64,000 bases of DNA from Serratia nevei (GTDB taxonomy: Bacteria > Pseudomonadota > Gammaproteobacteria > Enterobacterales > Enterobacteriaceae). Positions 29,644-38,328 of the stretch are shown here, in pieces. How positions within the stretch are numbered: position 1 is the first letter of the stretch; every line of letters begins with the position of its first letter. The notes under the pieces are model-generated. The model did not search any database. It had not been told where the DNA came from and saw only the letters and a program-made list of their open reading frames with translations. The stretch is taken from positions 47,839 to 111,838 of the forward strand of contig NZ_JAMYWQ010000014.1 of NCBI RefSeq assembly GCF_024160145.1. The letters run 5' to 3'. The translations under genes and the position numbers were made by a program.

Positions 29644-30051
29644 TCAGTAAAACACCATGCCCCGATACGGTTTTTCCCGGCAGGCCGCCAGGCGGCTGGC
29701 CAGATCGCCGGCATGGATCTCCAACTGATGCCCATCGGGATCGAGAAAATAGAGTGAGTCGCCTTCGCTGCGATTGCTTTTCCACTCTTCGACGCCGCCC
29801 TGGCGCAGCCGCTCGCTGACCGACTCAAATTGCTCCGGCGCTACGCTGAAGGCGTAATGGGTGTAATCGTGCGCGCTTTGTTGCGTACGCGCTTCATCCA
29901 GCGACAGGCACAGCCACAATGCCCCCAGTGAAAGATAGGCGCCGCCTTGCCAGCGGGCGTGCGGGGCAAATCCCAGTAAACGATGATAAAAATCAAAGCT
30001 GCGATCGAGATCGCTGACGGCGAGCGTCAGGTGGTTGAGACCGGTCAACAT
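29644..30051 (-). CDS. fosA: Fosfomycin glutathione transferase FosA
   Basis: A 135-residue vicinal-oxygen-chelate enzyme that adds glutathione to the epoxide of fosfomycin. Metal ligands are in place: H7 (GLNHLTLAV), H65 (DYTHYAF) and E111 (HQLEIHAG). The FLDPDGH block and the C-terminal [11 protein letters not shown], including the K+-loop region, match FosA proteins closely. Chromosomal fosA is common in Serratia, Klebsiella and Enterobacter. No mobile element flanks it in this window, so it appears to be a resident gene. It separates yebO from yobF, which are adjacent in E. coli. Confidence 0.93.
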   Translation of the reverse strand: MLTGLNHLTLAVSDLDRSFDFYHRLLGFAPHARWQGGAYLSLGALWLCLSLDEARTQQSAHDYTHYAFSVAPEQFESVSERLRQGGVEEWKSNRSEGDSLYFLDPDGHQLEIHAGDLASRLAACREKPYRGMVFY

Positions 30052-30154
30052 GCAGGCGTTTCCAGGGCGGTAAGCAGGCCAAAAGTGTACTCAGGGGGAG
30101 GGGAAAGATAAAGGGGACAAAGCATTAGTAGAGATAATGTGAAAACCAGTGGCG

Positions 30155-30188
30155 CTGTCATAAAACTGTCGTACAGACATCGTAATGT
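30155..30188 (+). promoter_or_regulatory. Pho box and -10 element upstream of the DUF2591-like gene
   Basis: CTGTCATAAAACTGTCGTA (30155-30173) is a near-perfect PhoB box, with two TGTC repeats 11 bases apart. A TAATGT -10 element starts 12 bases after the second TGTC. As I recall the E. coli phoA promoter, that is the same spacing. The site is oriented towards the gene at 30212. Confidence 0.75.
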
Positions 30189-30211
30189 AGCGCGAACCTT
30201 ACGAAAGATGG

Positions 30212-30523
30212 ATGAAGCCGATGATTAAATGGTACGAAGAAAGCGATGCCGAAGTGAACCGCAGCATCGCGCTGCTGACCGGGGAGAACCCGGACAAATG
30301 GTATCCCTACGGTGGCGTGAAAGGTAAAGATTATTGCAAGAATCCCTCCGATGCCTGGCCGATCATTTGCGCCAACAAAATCAGTCTGAACCCCGACAAC
30401 CAAAGCGACAGCCCGCAGTGGCAGGCGCGCATGAGCACCCAGGGCGGCGAATGGCAGGCGGACTGCGCCAGCCCGCTGCGCGCGGCGATGATCTGCTTCC
30501 TGATGAGCCGGCAGGCTAACTGA
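30212..30523 (+). CDS. DUF2591 (phage NinX)-like protein behind a Pho box
   Basis: A 103-residue soluble protein. The C-terminal half, with DAWPIICANKISLNPDN and later PLRAAMICFLMSR, resembles the DUF2591 family, including lambdoid-phage NinX proteins. The first in-frame ATG is at 30212, and an ATG three codons in (30221) is possible; neither has a strong ribosome site (GATGG). Its Pho box suggests expression on phosphate starvation, which would be unusual for a phage remnant. The function is unknown. Confidence 0.65.
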   Translation: MKPMIKWYEESDAEVNRSIALLTGENPDKWYPYGGVKGKDYCKNPSDAWPIICANKISLNPDNQSDSPQWQARMSTQGGEWQADCASPLRAAMICFLMSRQAN

Positions 30524-30597
30524 TTCGAAAAATACCGGTGATTGGTAAGAGTTTCTCCTTTTTCTAATAACAGAGCTGTCGTTGGCGGAGGCTGTTT

Positions 30598-30834
30598 ATG
30601 AAGCGCATTATCAAAGGTGATAAAAACTTGTCTCATCTGGTGATTGCCCATGCGGCGATCGATCGTCATGCCGAAAGCTTCGGCCAGCGCCGTCAGGGCT
30701 GGCCCTCGACCTATCTGATAAAATATCAAAACGATCGCGTGGCGGTGGAAGTGGTCACGCGTCGCCAATCCTATGTTGCCACGCTGATGATCGGCGCGCG
30801 CAACCTGACCAAACTGTGCGGCATGCCTGGTTGA
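30598..30834 (+). CDS. Small basic protein, possibly DUF4060
   Basis: A 78-residue basic protein with a GGCGGAGG ribosome site before the ATG. It starts MKRIIKGDKNLSHLVIAHAA and contains a probable beta hairpin (STYLIKYQNDRVAVEVVTRRQSYVA). This order resembles DUF4060 proteins found in enterobacteria and their phages; the match is tentative. It follows the DUF2591-like gene by 74 bases. Confidence 0.6.
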   Translation: MKRIIKGDKNLSHLVIAHAAIDRHAESFGQRRQGWPSTYLIKYQNDRVAVEVVTRRQSYVATLMIGARNLTKLCGMPG

Positions 30835-31009
30835 ACGCCGCGGTTACCCGCTTTTCGATAGTGAAGAAATCGCGCTCCGCTCTGCCCTCTCGGGGCGCTA
30901 CTCCTTGATGCTCACGGGGTTAAGTGTTAAAAAGCCGCCCGCAGATACATTTATTGATTGGCGAAATCTTGGCCGATGACGGCAAGGGCGTACGCCATAT
31001 GAGGATAAG

Positions 31010-32371
31010 ATGGGCGGTCAGCATCAGGATACTCCGCTAAAACGCGGCTTAAAAAACAGACATATACAGCTTATTGCCCTCGGGGGCGCCATCGGCACCG
31101 GTTTATTTCTCGGCATTGCGCAAACCATTAAAATGGCCGGCCCCGCCGTGCTGTTGGGCTACGCCATCGGCGGTTTTATCGCGTTCTTGATCATGCGCCA
31201 GCTGGGCGAAATGGTGGTGGAGGAGCCGGTCGCCGGATCTTTCAGCCACTTTGCCTATAAATATTGGGGCGACTTCGCCGGCTTCCTTTCCGGCTGGAAC
31301 TACTGGGCGATGTTCATTCTGGTCGGCATGGCGGAATTGACCGCCGTCGGCATCTACATTCAGTATTGGTGGCCGGACATTCCCACCTGGGCCTCCGCCG
31401 CGCTGTTCTTTGTGCTGATCAATCTGATCAACCTGGTGAACGTGCGCCTGTACGGCGAAACCGAGTTCTGGTTCGCCATCATCAAGGTGGTGGCGATTGT
31501 CGGCATGATCGTGTTTGGCGCGTGGCTGCTGGTCAGCGGCAACGGCGGGCCGCAGGCCAGTATTACCAACCTGTGGCAGCAGGGCGGCTTCATGCCGCAC
31601 GGCTTCTCCGGGCTGGTGATGGCGATGGCGGTGATCATGTTCTCGTTCGGCGGGCTGGAAATGGTCGGCATCACCGCGGCGGAAGCCGCCGATCCGCGTC
31701 GCAGTATTCCCAAAGCGACCAATCAGGTGGTGTACCGCATTCTGATCTTCTATATCGGCTCGCTGACCGTGCTGCTGTCGCTCTATCCGTGGGGGCAGGT
31801 GGTGGAAGGCGGCAGCCCGTTCGTGCTGATCTTCCATGCGCTGAACAGCAATCTGGTGGCCACCGTGCTCAATGTGGTGGTGTTGACCGCCGCGCTGTCG
31901 GTCTACAACAGCGGCGTGTATGCCAACAGCCGCATGCTGTTCGGGCTGGCCAGCCAGGGCAATGCGCCGCAGGCGTTGACGCGCGTGAATAAACGGGGCG
32001 TGCCGGTGCTGTCCATTGCGCTGTCGGCGCTGATTACTTCGATTGGCGTGCTGATCAACTACCTGATGCCCGGCAAGGCGTTTGAGCTGCTGATGGCGCT
32101 GGTGGTTTCAACGCTGGTGATCAACTGGGTAATGATCTGCCTGGCGCACCTGAAATTCCGCGCGGCGAAGAATCGCCAGGGCGTCATTCCCAGCTTTAAG
32201 GCGCTGTGGTATCCGTTTGGCAACTACCTGTGCCTGACCTTCCTTGGCCTGATTCTGGTGATCATGTATTTCAGCGAAGGGATCCGCATCTCGGTGTTGC
32301 TGATGCCGGTGTGGATCGCGGTGCTGTGGGGCGGGTTTATGCTGACGCGCCGCAAAGGCGCCAAACGCTAA
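31010..32371 (+). CDS. Aromatic amino acid permease (AroP/PheP type)
   Basis: A 453-residue proton-coupled permease of the APC superfamily with 12 predicted membrane helices. The N-terminal LKRGLKNRHIQLIALGGAIG and the LGEMVVEEPVAGSFSHFAYKYWG block are those of AroP and PheP. Features of both are mixed: the NGGPQASITNLWQQGGF loop and HGFSGLVM are like AroP, whereas the GPAVLLGYAIGG and YLCLTFLGLIL regions are like PheP. It should import Phe, Tyr and/or Trp, but the exact range is open. AGGATAAG precedes the ATG. A GC hairpin follows the stop. Confidence 0.88.
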   Translation: MGGQHQDTPLKRGLKNRHIQLIALGGAIGTGLFLGIAQTIKMAGPAVLLGYAIGGFIAFLIMRQLGEMVVEEPVAGSFSHFAYKYWGDFAGFLSGWNYWAMFILVGMAELTAVGIYIQYWWPDIPTWASAALFFVLINLINLVNVRLYGETEFWFAIIKVVAIVGMIVFGAWLLVSGNGGPQASITNLWQQGGFMPHGFSGLVMAMAVIMFSFGGLEMVGITAAEAADPRRSIPKATNQVVYRILIFYIGSLTVLLSLYPWGQVVEGGSPFVLIFHALNSNLVATVLNVVVLTAALSVYNSGVYANSRMLFGLASQGNAPQALTRVNKRGVPVLSIALSALITSIGVLINYLMPGKAFELLMALVVSTLVINWVMICLAHLKFRAAKNRQGVIPSFKALWYPFGNYLCLTFLGLILVIMYFSEGIRISVLLMPVWIAVLWGGFMLTRRKGAKR

Positions 32372-32378
32372 TCCGTGT

Positions 32379-32403
32379 GCGGAGGCGTATTGCGCGCCTC
32401 CGC
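32379..32403 (+). terminator. Hairpin after the permease gene
   Basis: GCGGAGGCG and CGCCTCCGC form a perfect 9-bp stem with a 7-base loop. The T-run is weak (TTC), so efficiency is uncertain. Confidence 0.55.
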
Positions 32404-32414
32404 TTCACGTCTCG

Positions 32415-32705
32415 TCAGCCGCGCGGCATAAAGGCGCGTCCCTCACCGTGACCCCGTCCCAGCAGTTTCCGGCACAGCAGCAGCAGGGTGCCGATCACGT
32501 CGATAGCCACCACGCTGAGCATCAGCAGAGTCAGCATGAAGAACCCGAGCAGCGAACCGGCCAGCAGCACCAGCGGTGCAGGTACGCGCAGACGGCGCAG
32601 TTTCATGGCGAAATACATTTTCCAGTATTGCTTTTGCGCCAGCAGCGTGCGGCGAATACGGCACCCCAGGCCCTGGCCTGATTTGCGGGATGTAGAACGA
32701 CTCAT
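32415..32705 (-). CDS. Basic membrane protein of unknown function
   Basis: A 96-residue protein starting at the ATG ending at 32705, preceded by AAAAGGAGAC. The first 42 residues are strongly basic. A long hydrophobic stretch (about 43-79, PLVLLAGSLLGFFMLTLLML onward) could be two short or one long membrane helix, followed by a basic tail. No family is recognised. It is convergent with the permease and divergent from the metallo-hydrolase gene. Confidence 0.65.
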   Translation of the reverse strand: MSRSTSRKSGQGLGCRIRRTLLAQKQYWKMYFAMKLRRLRVPAPLVLLAGSLLGFFMLTLLMLSVVAIDVIGTLLLLCRKLLGRGHGEGRAFMPRG

Positions 32706-32927
32706 AACGTCTCCTTTTCTGTATGCCCTACAAGTCAATCACAAAGATCTTAAGAGAGTCTTAACGGGCTCTTGGCGGCCCTGGCTTTCTCACCGGAGTG
32801 AGACAACAGTATACGGCAAAAGCTCCCGTAATGCAGCGCACGGCTGACGAAGTGCGAGTTGCGCCGGGTTTGTTAGACTGAAAGTCACGCCCATGCGGGG
32901 CGCGCAGCGGTCAGGAAAAGGGGCTGA

Positions 32928-33959
32928 ATGAAAAGAAATCGTTATTACGATGCGGCCAAGGCGCATCACACGCCGGAGGGATTTCGCAACCTGGAACCCT
33001 CGCAGCGCCAGGAGGGCGATCTGCAGCGTTGGCGGGATGAACGCAAGCGGCAGGGGCTGCCGAGGCCGCCGCAGCGCGGCTATGCGCAATTTACGAAGGG
33101 CTGGTGGCAACCCGCCGATCTCAGCGGCAGTGACGACAGCATCTGGTGGTTGGGGCATGCCTCAATGCTGCTGCGGTTGGGCGGCCGTTACATCCTGATC
33201 GATCCGGTGTTGTCCGAACGCGCATCGCCGCTGAGTTTCTACGGCCCGAAGCGCAGAACGCCGACGCCGCTGACGGTGGGCCAACTGCCGGCGATGGATG
33301 CGGTGCTGATCTCCCATAACCATTATGACCATCTCGACAGGCGTACCGTGCGGCAGCTGGCGCGGCGCTTCCCGCAGGCCGAGTTCATCGTGCCGCTCGG
33401 CTTGAAGCGCTGGTTCCGTCGCTATCGGCTGAAGGTGCATGAACTGGACTGGTGGCAGAGCCTGGCGTTGGGCGATCTGACGGTCTACGCCACCCCGGCG
33501 CGACACTGGAGCATGCGCACGCTGTGGGATCGCAACCGCTCGCTGTGGTGCGGTTGGGTGATCCATCATCCGGCGCTGCGGTTCTATTTTTCCGGCGACA
33601 GCGGCTATTCGGCGCGGCTGGCGGAGATCGGTCAACGGCTCGGGCCGTTCGACGTGGCGGCGTTGCCCATCGGCGCCTATGCGCCGCGCTGGTTCATGCA
33701 GGAGCAGCATATGGATCCGCAGCAGTCGGTGGCGCTGTATCTCGAACTGAATCAGCCGCGGGCCATCCCCATCCACTGGGGGGTATTCGAATTGGCGGAT
33801 GAAGCGCTGGACGAGCCGCCGCTGCAGTTGAATATGGCGCTGAGCGAGGCGGGGCTGGAGCAGCATCAATTCCATCCGCTGAAGATTGGCGAGCGCATCG
33901 CGTTGCCGGGGGCGCAACACGTGCCGTCTATCCGCCTGGCGGAGCCGGGGAAGGAATAA
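32928..33959 (+). CDS. Metallo-beta-lactamase-fold hydrolase (NAPE-PLD/RomA-like)
   Basis: A 343-residue protein with the metal-binding motif SHNHYDHLD near residue 125, an HWS-type His near residue 188 (PARHWSMRT), an Asp in YFSGDSGYS near residue 224, and a late His in IPIHWGVFEL near residue 282. This set and the N-terminal extension (residues 1-70) match bacterial relatives of N-acylphosphatidylethanolamine phospholipase D and RomA. It may cleave a phospholipid-type ester, but the substrate is unproven. It has no signal peptide. AGGAAAAGGGG precedes the ATG. Confidence 0.83.
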   Translation: MKRNRYYDAAKAHHTPEGFRNLEPSQRQEGDLQRWRDERKRQGLPRPPQRGYAQFTKGWWQPADLSGSDDSIWWLGHASMLLRLGGRYILIDPVLSERASPLSFYGPKRRTPTPLTVGQLPAMDAVLISHNHYDHLDRRTVRQLARRFPQAEFIVPLGLKRWFRRYRLKVHELDWWQSLALGDLTVYATPARHWSMRTLWDRNRSLWCGWVIHHPALRFYFSGDSGYSARLAEIGQRLGPFDVAALPIGAYAPRWFMQEQHMDPQQSVALYLELNQPRAIPIHWGVFELADEALDEPPLQLNMALSEAGLEQHQFHPLKIGERIALPGAQHVPSIRLAEPGKE

Positions 33960-34652
33960 TGCCCACGCTCAGCAAGCGGCCCAGTAATTAGGAAAATCGA
34001 TAAGCGCGGGTGGTGATGCAAATAACCACCTGGTTTTCAGGAATTAATTCAACGTTGAACTTTCGTCATTCATAAGATTATTCCGGAACCTATTCTGGCT
34101 GGGTCGGTTAACGGCCTTCGGATTATTTATGATGAAACAACGACGAACGGAAGACCCGTCAGGCGTTTGCATGCTTATGCAACCGTTGACCGATGCGCAG
34201 ACGTGACTTCTGCCCCTCGCCGCTCTCTTGTTCGCGCCGTTTGTCGTCAGGCCTGCAGGGCGATGGGGAATGCGCTTTCCGGCGGAAAATGGTCGGAGGA
34301 GCGTTGAATAAATTGGCCCCCGTTCATCGATATTCAAATGTTGCATATCTCATTCCATAAAGATTCAAATTTTTTAACGCTATAAGCGGCGAAAAGGCGA
34401 AAAAGAGGTGGCGGACATGCGTCAAAACGATGAAAGTTTTGTTAAAACACCATCAGAATGCGGGGCTTGGCGCGATGATTTCGGCAAGCAGAAAATAGCC
34501 GATGCTTCAACATCTTTTGGCCTATTTAAGCAAATGTGGCTCTCGACCGTTTCAAATATGTGCGACATGTCGTTCAGTGATTAAAAATGGCTTGCCATCG
34601 CATACAGAGTATGTGATAACGCATCTGGGTAAAACGAGGTACAGTTCTGTAT
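33960..34652 (+). other. Intergenic region upstream of yobF-cspC
   Basis: About 690 bases with no convincing gene. The only clear element is the yobF promoter near its right end. Short open frames here lack ribosome sites. The low G+C of the right half suits a long regulatory region for a cold-shock-type gene. Confidence 0.45.
34592..34620 (+). promoter_or_regulatory. Promoter of yobF-cspC
   Basis: TTGCCA and GATAAC are separated by 17 bases, with TGTG before the -10 as an extended element, about 33 bases upstream of yobF. Confidence 0.5.
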
Positions 34653-34769
34653 ATGTGTGGCATTTTCAGTAAAGAAGTTCTGAGTAAAGACGTTAGCGTT
34701 GAATACCGCTTCTCTGCCGATCCTTATCTTAGTGCCTCAAGCAGTAACGACTCTAGTTTGTCTATGTAA
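34653..34769 (+). CDS. yobF: YobF small protein, upstream of cspC
   Basis: A 38-residue protein read from ATG 34653 to TAA at 34769. It begins [20 protein letters not shown] and continues with a Ser-rich part, matching the start of E. coli YobF (47 residues) at most positions; this version ends nine residues earlier. E. coli YobF is made in response to heat shock and lies in the same transcript as cspC, as here (41 bases apart). Its function is unknown. Confidence 0.85.
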   Translation: MCGIFSKEVLSKDVSVEYRFSADPYLSASSSNDSSLSM

Positions 34770-34810
34770 CGCCCTCGGGCGGTTTAAACAATCCAAAGGA
34801 AATACTCAAG

Positions 34811-35020
34811 ATGGCAAAGATCAAAGGTCAAGTTAAGTGGTTCAACGAGTCTAAAGGTTTCGGTTTCATCACCCCGGCTGACGGCAGCAAAGACGTGTTC
34901 GTACACTTCTCTGCAATCCAGGGTAACGGCTTCAAAACCCTGGCTGAAGGCCAGAACGTTGAGTTCGAAATCCAAGATGGCCAGAAAGGCCCATCTGCAG
35001 TAAACGTTACTGCTATCTAA
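34811..35020 (+). CDS. cspC: Cold-shock-domain protein CspC
   Basis: A 69-residue OB-fold protein that binds single-stranded RNA and DNA. It is nearly identical to E. coli CspC (one substitution that I can see, Ser for Ala near residue 62). The RNP1 motif KGFGFITP and RNP2 motif VFVHFSAI are intact. CspC is not cold-inducible in E. coli; it acts as an mRNA stabiliser and antiterminator and raises RpoS. It is cotranscribed with yobF. AAGGAAA precedes the ATG, and a strong bidirectional terminator follows. Confidence 0.96.
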   Translation: MAKIKGQVKWFNESKGFGFITPADGSKDVFVHFSAIQGNGFKTLAEGQNVEFEIQDGQKGPSAVNVTAI

Positions 35021-35036
35021 TCAGCGTCAGCTGTAC

Positions 35037-35064
35037 AAAAAGCCCGCCTTCGAGCGGGCTTTTT
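35037..35064 (+). terminator. Bidirectional terminator between cspC and the YfiH-like gene
   Basis: AGCCCGC and GCGGGCT pair with A-runs on the left and T-runs on the right, serving both converging genes. Confidence 0.9.
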
Positions 35065-35072
35065 CGTTTCCG

Positions 35073-35789
35073 TCATCCGGCGGCGATGATGATGCCGGCG
35101 TACTGGTTGCGGCCTTTGATCCCCGGATGCGTCGGATCCTGCGCGCGCCGGTGGCTGTTGCGGCGATAGCTGGTGTATTTGAAGCGCTGTGGCCGCTGCG
35201 GGTCGACATCCGGCGTGCAGATGGTGCAACTGCCGGCGCGGTCAACGGCGGCGAAGCCGAGCGCCGTCAGCTTGTATTCGGCAATTGCGGCCAGATCCAG
35301 ATGCCGGTAATGCGGGCTGATCAACGCGGCGGGCAGCGGCAGACGCTGTTTGAAATTCTCCACCAGCGCTTCATCGACTTCGTAGCAGCACGGGCCGGCG
35401 GCGGGGCCGATAGAGACCACCCAATCGGCGGTGTCGCCGTCCTGGCGAATGCGCGCCGCCATTTGTTCCAGAATGCCGTCCAGCAACCCGCGCCAGCCGG
35501 CGTGCACGGCCCCGATGGCGCCGCCGTCGCGGCGGCTGAACAGCACCGGCAGACAGTCCGCCGTCAACACGCTGAGCAGAATGCCGGGCTGGCGGGTGTA
35601 GAAGCCGTCGGCCTCACCGCATGCCTGCGCCGGCTGCAATATGTCGACAATGCGGGTGCCGTGCACCTGCTTCTTTTCCGGTAGCGTGGCGCGATAGGGC
35701 AGCAGATGCCCGGGCAGCAGCGCAATTTTGCTGCCGAAGCCATGCTGAATGTGGGGCACCGCATCGAGCAGCGCGGAACGATCGCTCAT
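35073..35789 (-). CDS. YfiH/PgeF-like protein (laccase-domain family)
   Basis: A 238-residue protein of the multi-copper polyphenol oxidoreductase (Cu-oxidase_4) family. The metal residues appear as QVHGTRIV near residue 42, LTADCLPVLF near residue 77 and GAVHAGWRGL near residue 94. Members act as purine nucleoside phosphorylase or adenosine deaminase-like enzymes, and E. coli YfiH/PgeF edits peptidoglycan precursors. The usual yfiH lies beside rluD elsewhere in enterobacteria, so this is probably a second copy. It has no counterpart between cspC and rlmA in E. coli. Confidence 0.85.
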   Translation of the reverse strand: MSDRSALLDAVPHIQHGFGSKIALLPGHLLPYRATLPEKKQVHGTRIVDILQPAQACGEADGFYTRQPGILLSVLTADCLPVLFSRRDGGAIGAVHAGWRGLLDGILEQMAARIRQDGDTADWVVSIGPAAGPCCYEVDEALVENFKQRLPLPAALISPHYRHLDLAAIAEYKLTALGFAAVDRAGSCTICTPDVDPQRPQRFKYTSYRRNSHRRAQDPTHPGIKGRNQYAGIIIAAG

Positions 35790-35950
35790 AAGTTATTTTC
35801 ACCTGCGTGAGAAAACAGACTCTCAGTGTAGCCAGCTTTTTCCCCGCTTGACCAGGCGTTGTTGGCGGTGAAAGCGAGCGGGGATGCGCCTTGCATCAAG
35901 CCGGCGCCTTCTTTAGACTAGCCGCGCCCTGTCTTTCTGGAAGCCCATTC

Positions 35951-36769
35951 ATGTCTTATCAATGCCCCCTGTGTCATCAACCGCTGCATTTTTCATCACA
36001 ACACTGGCGTTGCGACGGCAATCATCAGTTCGATCAAGCCAAAGAAGGCTACGTCAATCTGCTGCCGGTGCAGCACAAGCGATCGAAGCAGCCGGGAGAC
36101 AGCGCGGAAATGATGCAGGCACGGCGCGCATTTCTCGACGGCGGTTATTATCAGCCACTGCAACAGCAGGTGGCCGAGTGGCTGGATTTGGCGCTGCCGG
36201 CCGATGCAGGCGCGTTGTTGGACATAGGCTGTGGGGAAGGGTATTACACCGCCGCCGTGGCCACACGGTTGGCGCAAGCGCGCAATATGGCGGTCTATGG
36301 GCTGGACGTCGCCAAGGTGGCGATCCGCTACGCCGCCAAACGCTATCCCGCGGTCTCGTTCTGCGTCGCCTCCAGCCACCGTTTGCCGTTCGCCGACCGC
36401 GCGCTGGATGCGGTCTTGCGCATTTATGCACCTTGCAAGGCGCAGGAGCTGGCGCGGGTGGTGAAGCCGGGCGGCGTGGTAGTGACTGTCTCGCCGGGCC
36501 CGCGTCATCTGTACCAATTGAAAGAACAGGTCTACCCGCAGGTGCAGCTGCATGCCGAACAGGACGAGCAGTTCGACGGTTTCGAGTGCGAGCGTAAAGA
36601 GGCGTTGGCCTATACGATGGCCCTGCCGGGCGCACAGGCCGCCAACCTGCTGCAGATGACACCGTTCGCCTGGCGCGCTACGCCGGAGGTGCAGCAGCGG
36701 CTGGCGCATGGCGGCGAGTTCGTGTGCGAAACGGATTTCGCGTTGGCGCTGTACCGACGCCGCGCTTAA
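35951..36769 (+). CDS. rlmA: 23S rRNA (guanine-745-N1)-methyltransferase RlmA
   Basis: A 272-residue SAM-dependent enzyme methylating G745 of 23S rRNA. The N-terminal zinc finger is seen as C5-x2-C8, C21 and H25 (MSYQCPLCH ... WRCDGNHQF). The SAM motif [12 protein letters not shown] lies near residue 90. The start is ATG 35951, in agreement with E. coli RlmA. It is flanked by cspC and mntP as in E. coli. Confidence 0.93.
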   Translation: MSYQCPLCHQPLHFSSQHWRCDGNHQFDQAKEGYVNLLPVQHKRSKQPGDSAEMMQARRAFLDGGYYQPLQQQVAEWLDLALPADAGALLDIGCGEGYYTAAVATRLAQARNMAVYGLDVAKVAIRYAAKRYPAVSFCVASSHRLPFADRALDAVLRIYAPCKAQELARVVKPGGVVVTVSPGPRHLYQLKEQVYPQVQLHAEQDEQFDGFECERKEALAYTMALPGAQAANLLQMTPFAWRATPEVQQRLAHGGEFVCETDFALALYRRRA

Positions 36770-36792
36770 CCGGCGCAGTAAACCCAGAAACA

Positions 36793-36820
36793 AAAAAACC
36801 TGCCGCGGCAGGTTTTTTTG
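36793..36820 (+). terminator. Bidirectional terminator between rlmA and mntP
   Basis: AAAAAAACCTGCCGCGGCAGGTTTTTTT is a nearly perfect palindrome with A and T tails, serving both convergent genes. Confidence 0.92.
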
Positions 36821-36833
36821 CAGGGCGAGCGCC

Positions 36834-37403
36834 TCAGGCCAGGTAGCCGAGGTGCTCCAGCAGAATGTTGACGCCGATACCGATCAGCACCACGCCGCCG
36901 AGGATCTCGGCGCGTTTGCCCAGCAGCGGGCCGATAAAGCGGCCGATCATCATGCCCAGCGTCGCCATGATCATGGTGGCGCAGCCGATGGCCATCGCGG
37001 TATGCACGATATTGACCTGCAGGAAGGCCAGGCCGACGCCGATAGCCATGGCGTCGAGGCTGGTGGCAACAGCGGTGGCCACCAATATCCAGAAGCCGTG
37101 ACGTTTGACCTTCTCTTCTTCATCGGGCCGGTTGCGCACCCCTTCGACGATCATGCGCATGCCGAGAATGAACAGCAGCGAGAAGGCGACCCAGTGATCC
37201 CATTCCATGATGTACTGGCTGGCGAACAGGCCGATGGCCCAACCGATGAGCGGGGTAATGGCTTCGACCACGCCGAAGATCAGGCCGGTGCGGATCGCTT
37301 CGCGGAAACGGGGTTGATGCAGGCTGGCGCCTTTGCCGATCGAAGCGGCGAAAGCATCCATGGACATGCCAAAAGCGAGAATGAGCGTTGCTGAAAGGTT
37401 CAT
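36834..37403 (-). CDS. mntP: Manganese exporter MntP
   Basis: A 189-residue inner-membrane Mn2+ efflux protein (E. coli 188) with six helices in two repeats. Each repeat has the acidic Mn-site motif: [13 protein letters not shown] near residue 14 and [15 protein letters not shown] near residue 117. The ATG ending at 37403 gives the E. coli-like N-terminus [20 protein letters not shown]. Its leader carries a manganese riboswitch (listed separately), so expression rises with Mn2+. MntR probably also acts here, but no site was clear. Confidence 0.95.
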   Translation of the reverse strand: MNLSATLILAFGMSMDAFAASIGKGASLHQPRFREAIRTGLIFGVVEAITPLIGWAIGLFASQYIMEWDHWVAFSLLFILGMRMIVEGVRNRPDEEEKVKRHGFWILVATAVATSLDAMAIGVGLAFLQVNIVHTAMAIGCATMIMATLGMMIGRFIGPLLGKRAEILGGVVLIGIGVNILLEHLGYLA

Positions 37404-37469
37404 GTGAAATAGCCTCGGCCGGGTGGCTCCATATACACGTAACCCACCCCCAACCAAACGACGGAGTCA

Positions 37470-37595
37470 CGTGTCTATGGTCTCGCCAACCTTACCTGGC
37501 TGCCCGCACCACGTTTCATACGGCGAAACGAGTATGTTGATACGGGCGTTTCTGGCGTTTTATTCTCCAGAAACCGGCTACTCCCCAATGACGGC
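37470..37595 (-). promoter_or_regulatory. yybP-ykoY manganese riboswitch in the mntP leader
   Basis: On the minus strand the leader contains the hallmark TTGGGGAGTAGCC, then TATCAACATACTCG, GGGCAGCC, and the closing TGGCGAGACC, in the order expected for the Mn2+-sensing yybP-ykoY aptamer (core 37470-37595). The 66 bases between it and the start codon can pair as an expression platform, including GGGTGG against CCACCC near the ribosome site. mntP of E. coli is a known member. Confidence 0.85.
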
Positions 37596-37603
37596 GCAAC
37601 CAT

Positions 37604-37816
37604 ACCATATTATTTCCGCCACCGACAACTTTATTCTAGAGCAATGTTTGATCTTAATTGAGACTCGTTTTCATTAATCTAAGTTCATGTGGGAATATAA
37701 TGTAGACGCGGGTAACAATGTTGCGGGAATAATAGCCAGAAAGGAAATGGCGCTGCCGATTAATTATCCATAAGCAGCGCAAGGTTTGAGCGGAAACAAG
37801 GCGATTTTTTATTTAT
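37604..37816 (-). other. Promoter region of mntP and tail of yobD
   Basis: About 210 AT-rich bases between the riboswitch and the end of yobD, expected to hold the mntP promoter. No element is clear enough to mark. Confidence 0.4.
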
Positions 37817-38275
37817 CTATTGATTATCAACGAAAAAATTATAAATCTTTTCCAGGTTGTCCAAGTGCGTCACCTGAACCAACAGCCTGCGTTGCTCCAG
37901 GTCGATGGCCAAAATACCGTCCTCCGATAAATTCATGGCTTTAATGCGGTTATATTCGACAAACACATTCGCGAAGAAAAAACCTTGTGTTTTAAACAGT
38001 ATTTTGGGAGAGCGAATATAAGAGATATAGATCGCGAGCAGCGCTAAAGAAATAAGCAGATAAGTGGTTAATACCGCACCGTTGGCGGTGACATTGCGGT
38101 AAATAAGAATGGCGATCAGGCCGACGAAAATCAGGCTGTCGAGGCGATGGCGGCGCTTAAGCGGCACCTTAAGCCGCGTTTTGCCTTTCAGCAGGTTCAT
38201 GCCGAATTCGTCATACAGCGAGTACAGCAACAGCAGGGCGATAAACAGCATCAGTACGGCGTCGGTCAGCGACAT
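37817..38275 (-). CDS. yobD: YobD family (DUF986) inner-membrane protein
   Basis: A 152-residue protein of exactly the E. coli YobD length. It has three membrane helices in the first ~90 residues, then a conserved soluble part: [20 protein letters not shown] and a [15 protein letters not shown] stretch. The ATG ending at 38275 gives [20 protein letters not shown]. Function unknown. It follows manZ, with a terminator between, as in E. coli. Confidence 0.92.
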   Translation of the reverse strand: MSLTDAVLMLFIALLLLYSLYDEFGMNLLKGKTRLKVPLKRRHRLDSLIFVGLIAILIYRNVTANGAVLTTYLLISLALLAIYISYIRSPKILFKTQGFFFANVFVEYNRIKAMNLSEDGILAIDLEQRRLLVQVTHLDNLEKIYNFFVDNQ

Positions 38276-38291
38276 CTCTTGCTCCACACAT

Positions 38292-38317
38292 AAAAAAGCC
38301 GGGGGGTGCCCCCGGCC
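38292..38317 (-). terminator. Terminator between manZ and yobD
   Basis: On the minus strand GGCCGGGGG-CACC-CCCCGGC is followed by TTTTTT, ending the manXYZ transcript just before yobD. Confidence 0.85.
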
Positions 38318-38328
38318 GTTTCGAACGA

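Noticed and set aside
34044..34346. 100-codon open frame in the yobF upstream region
   Set aside because: No start context or recognisable product; likely chance.
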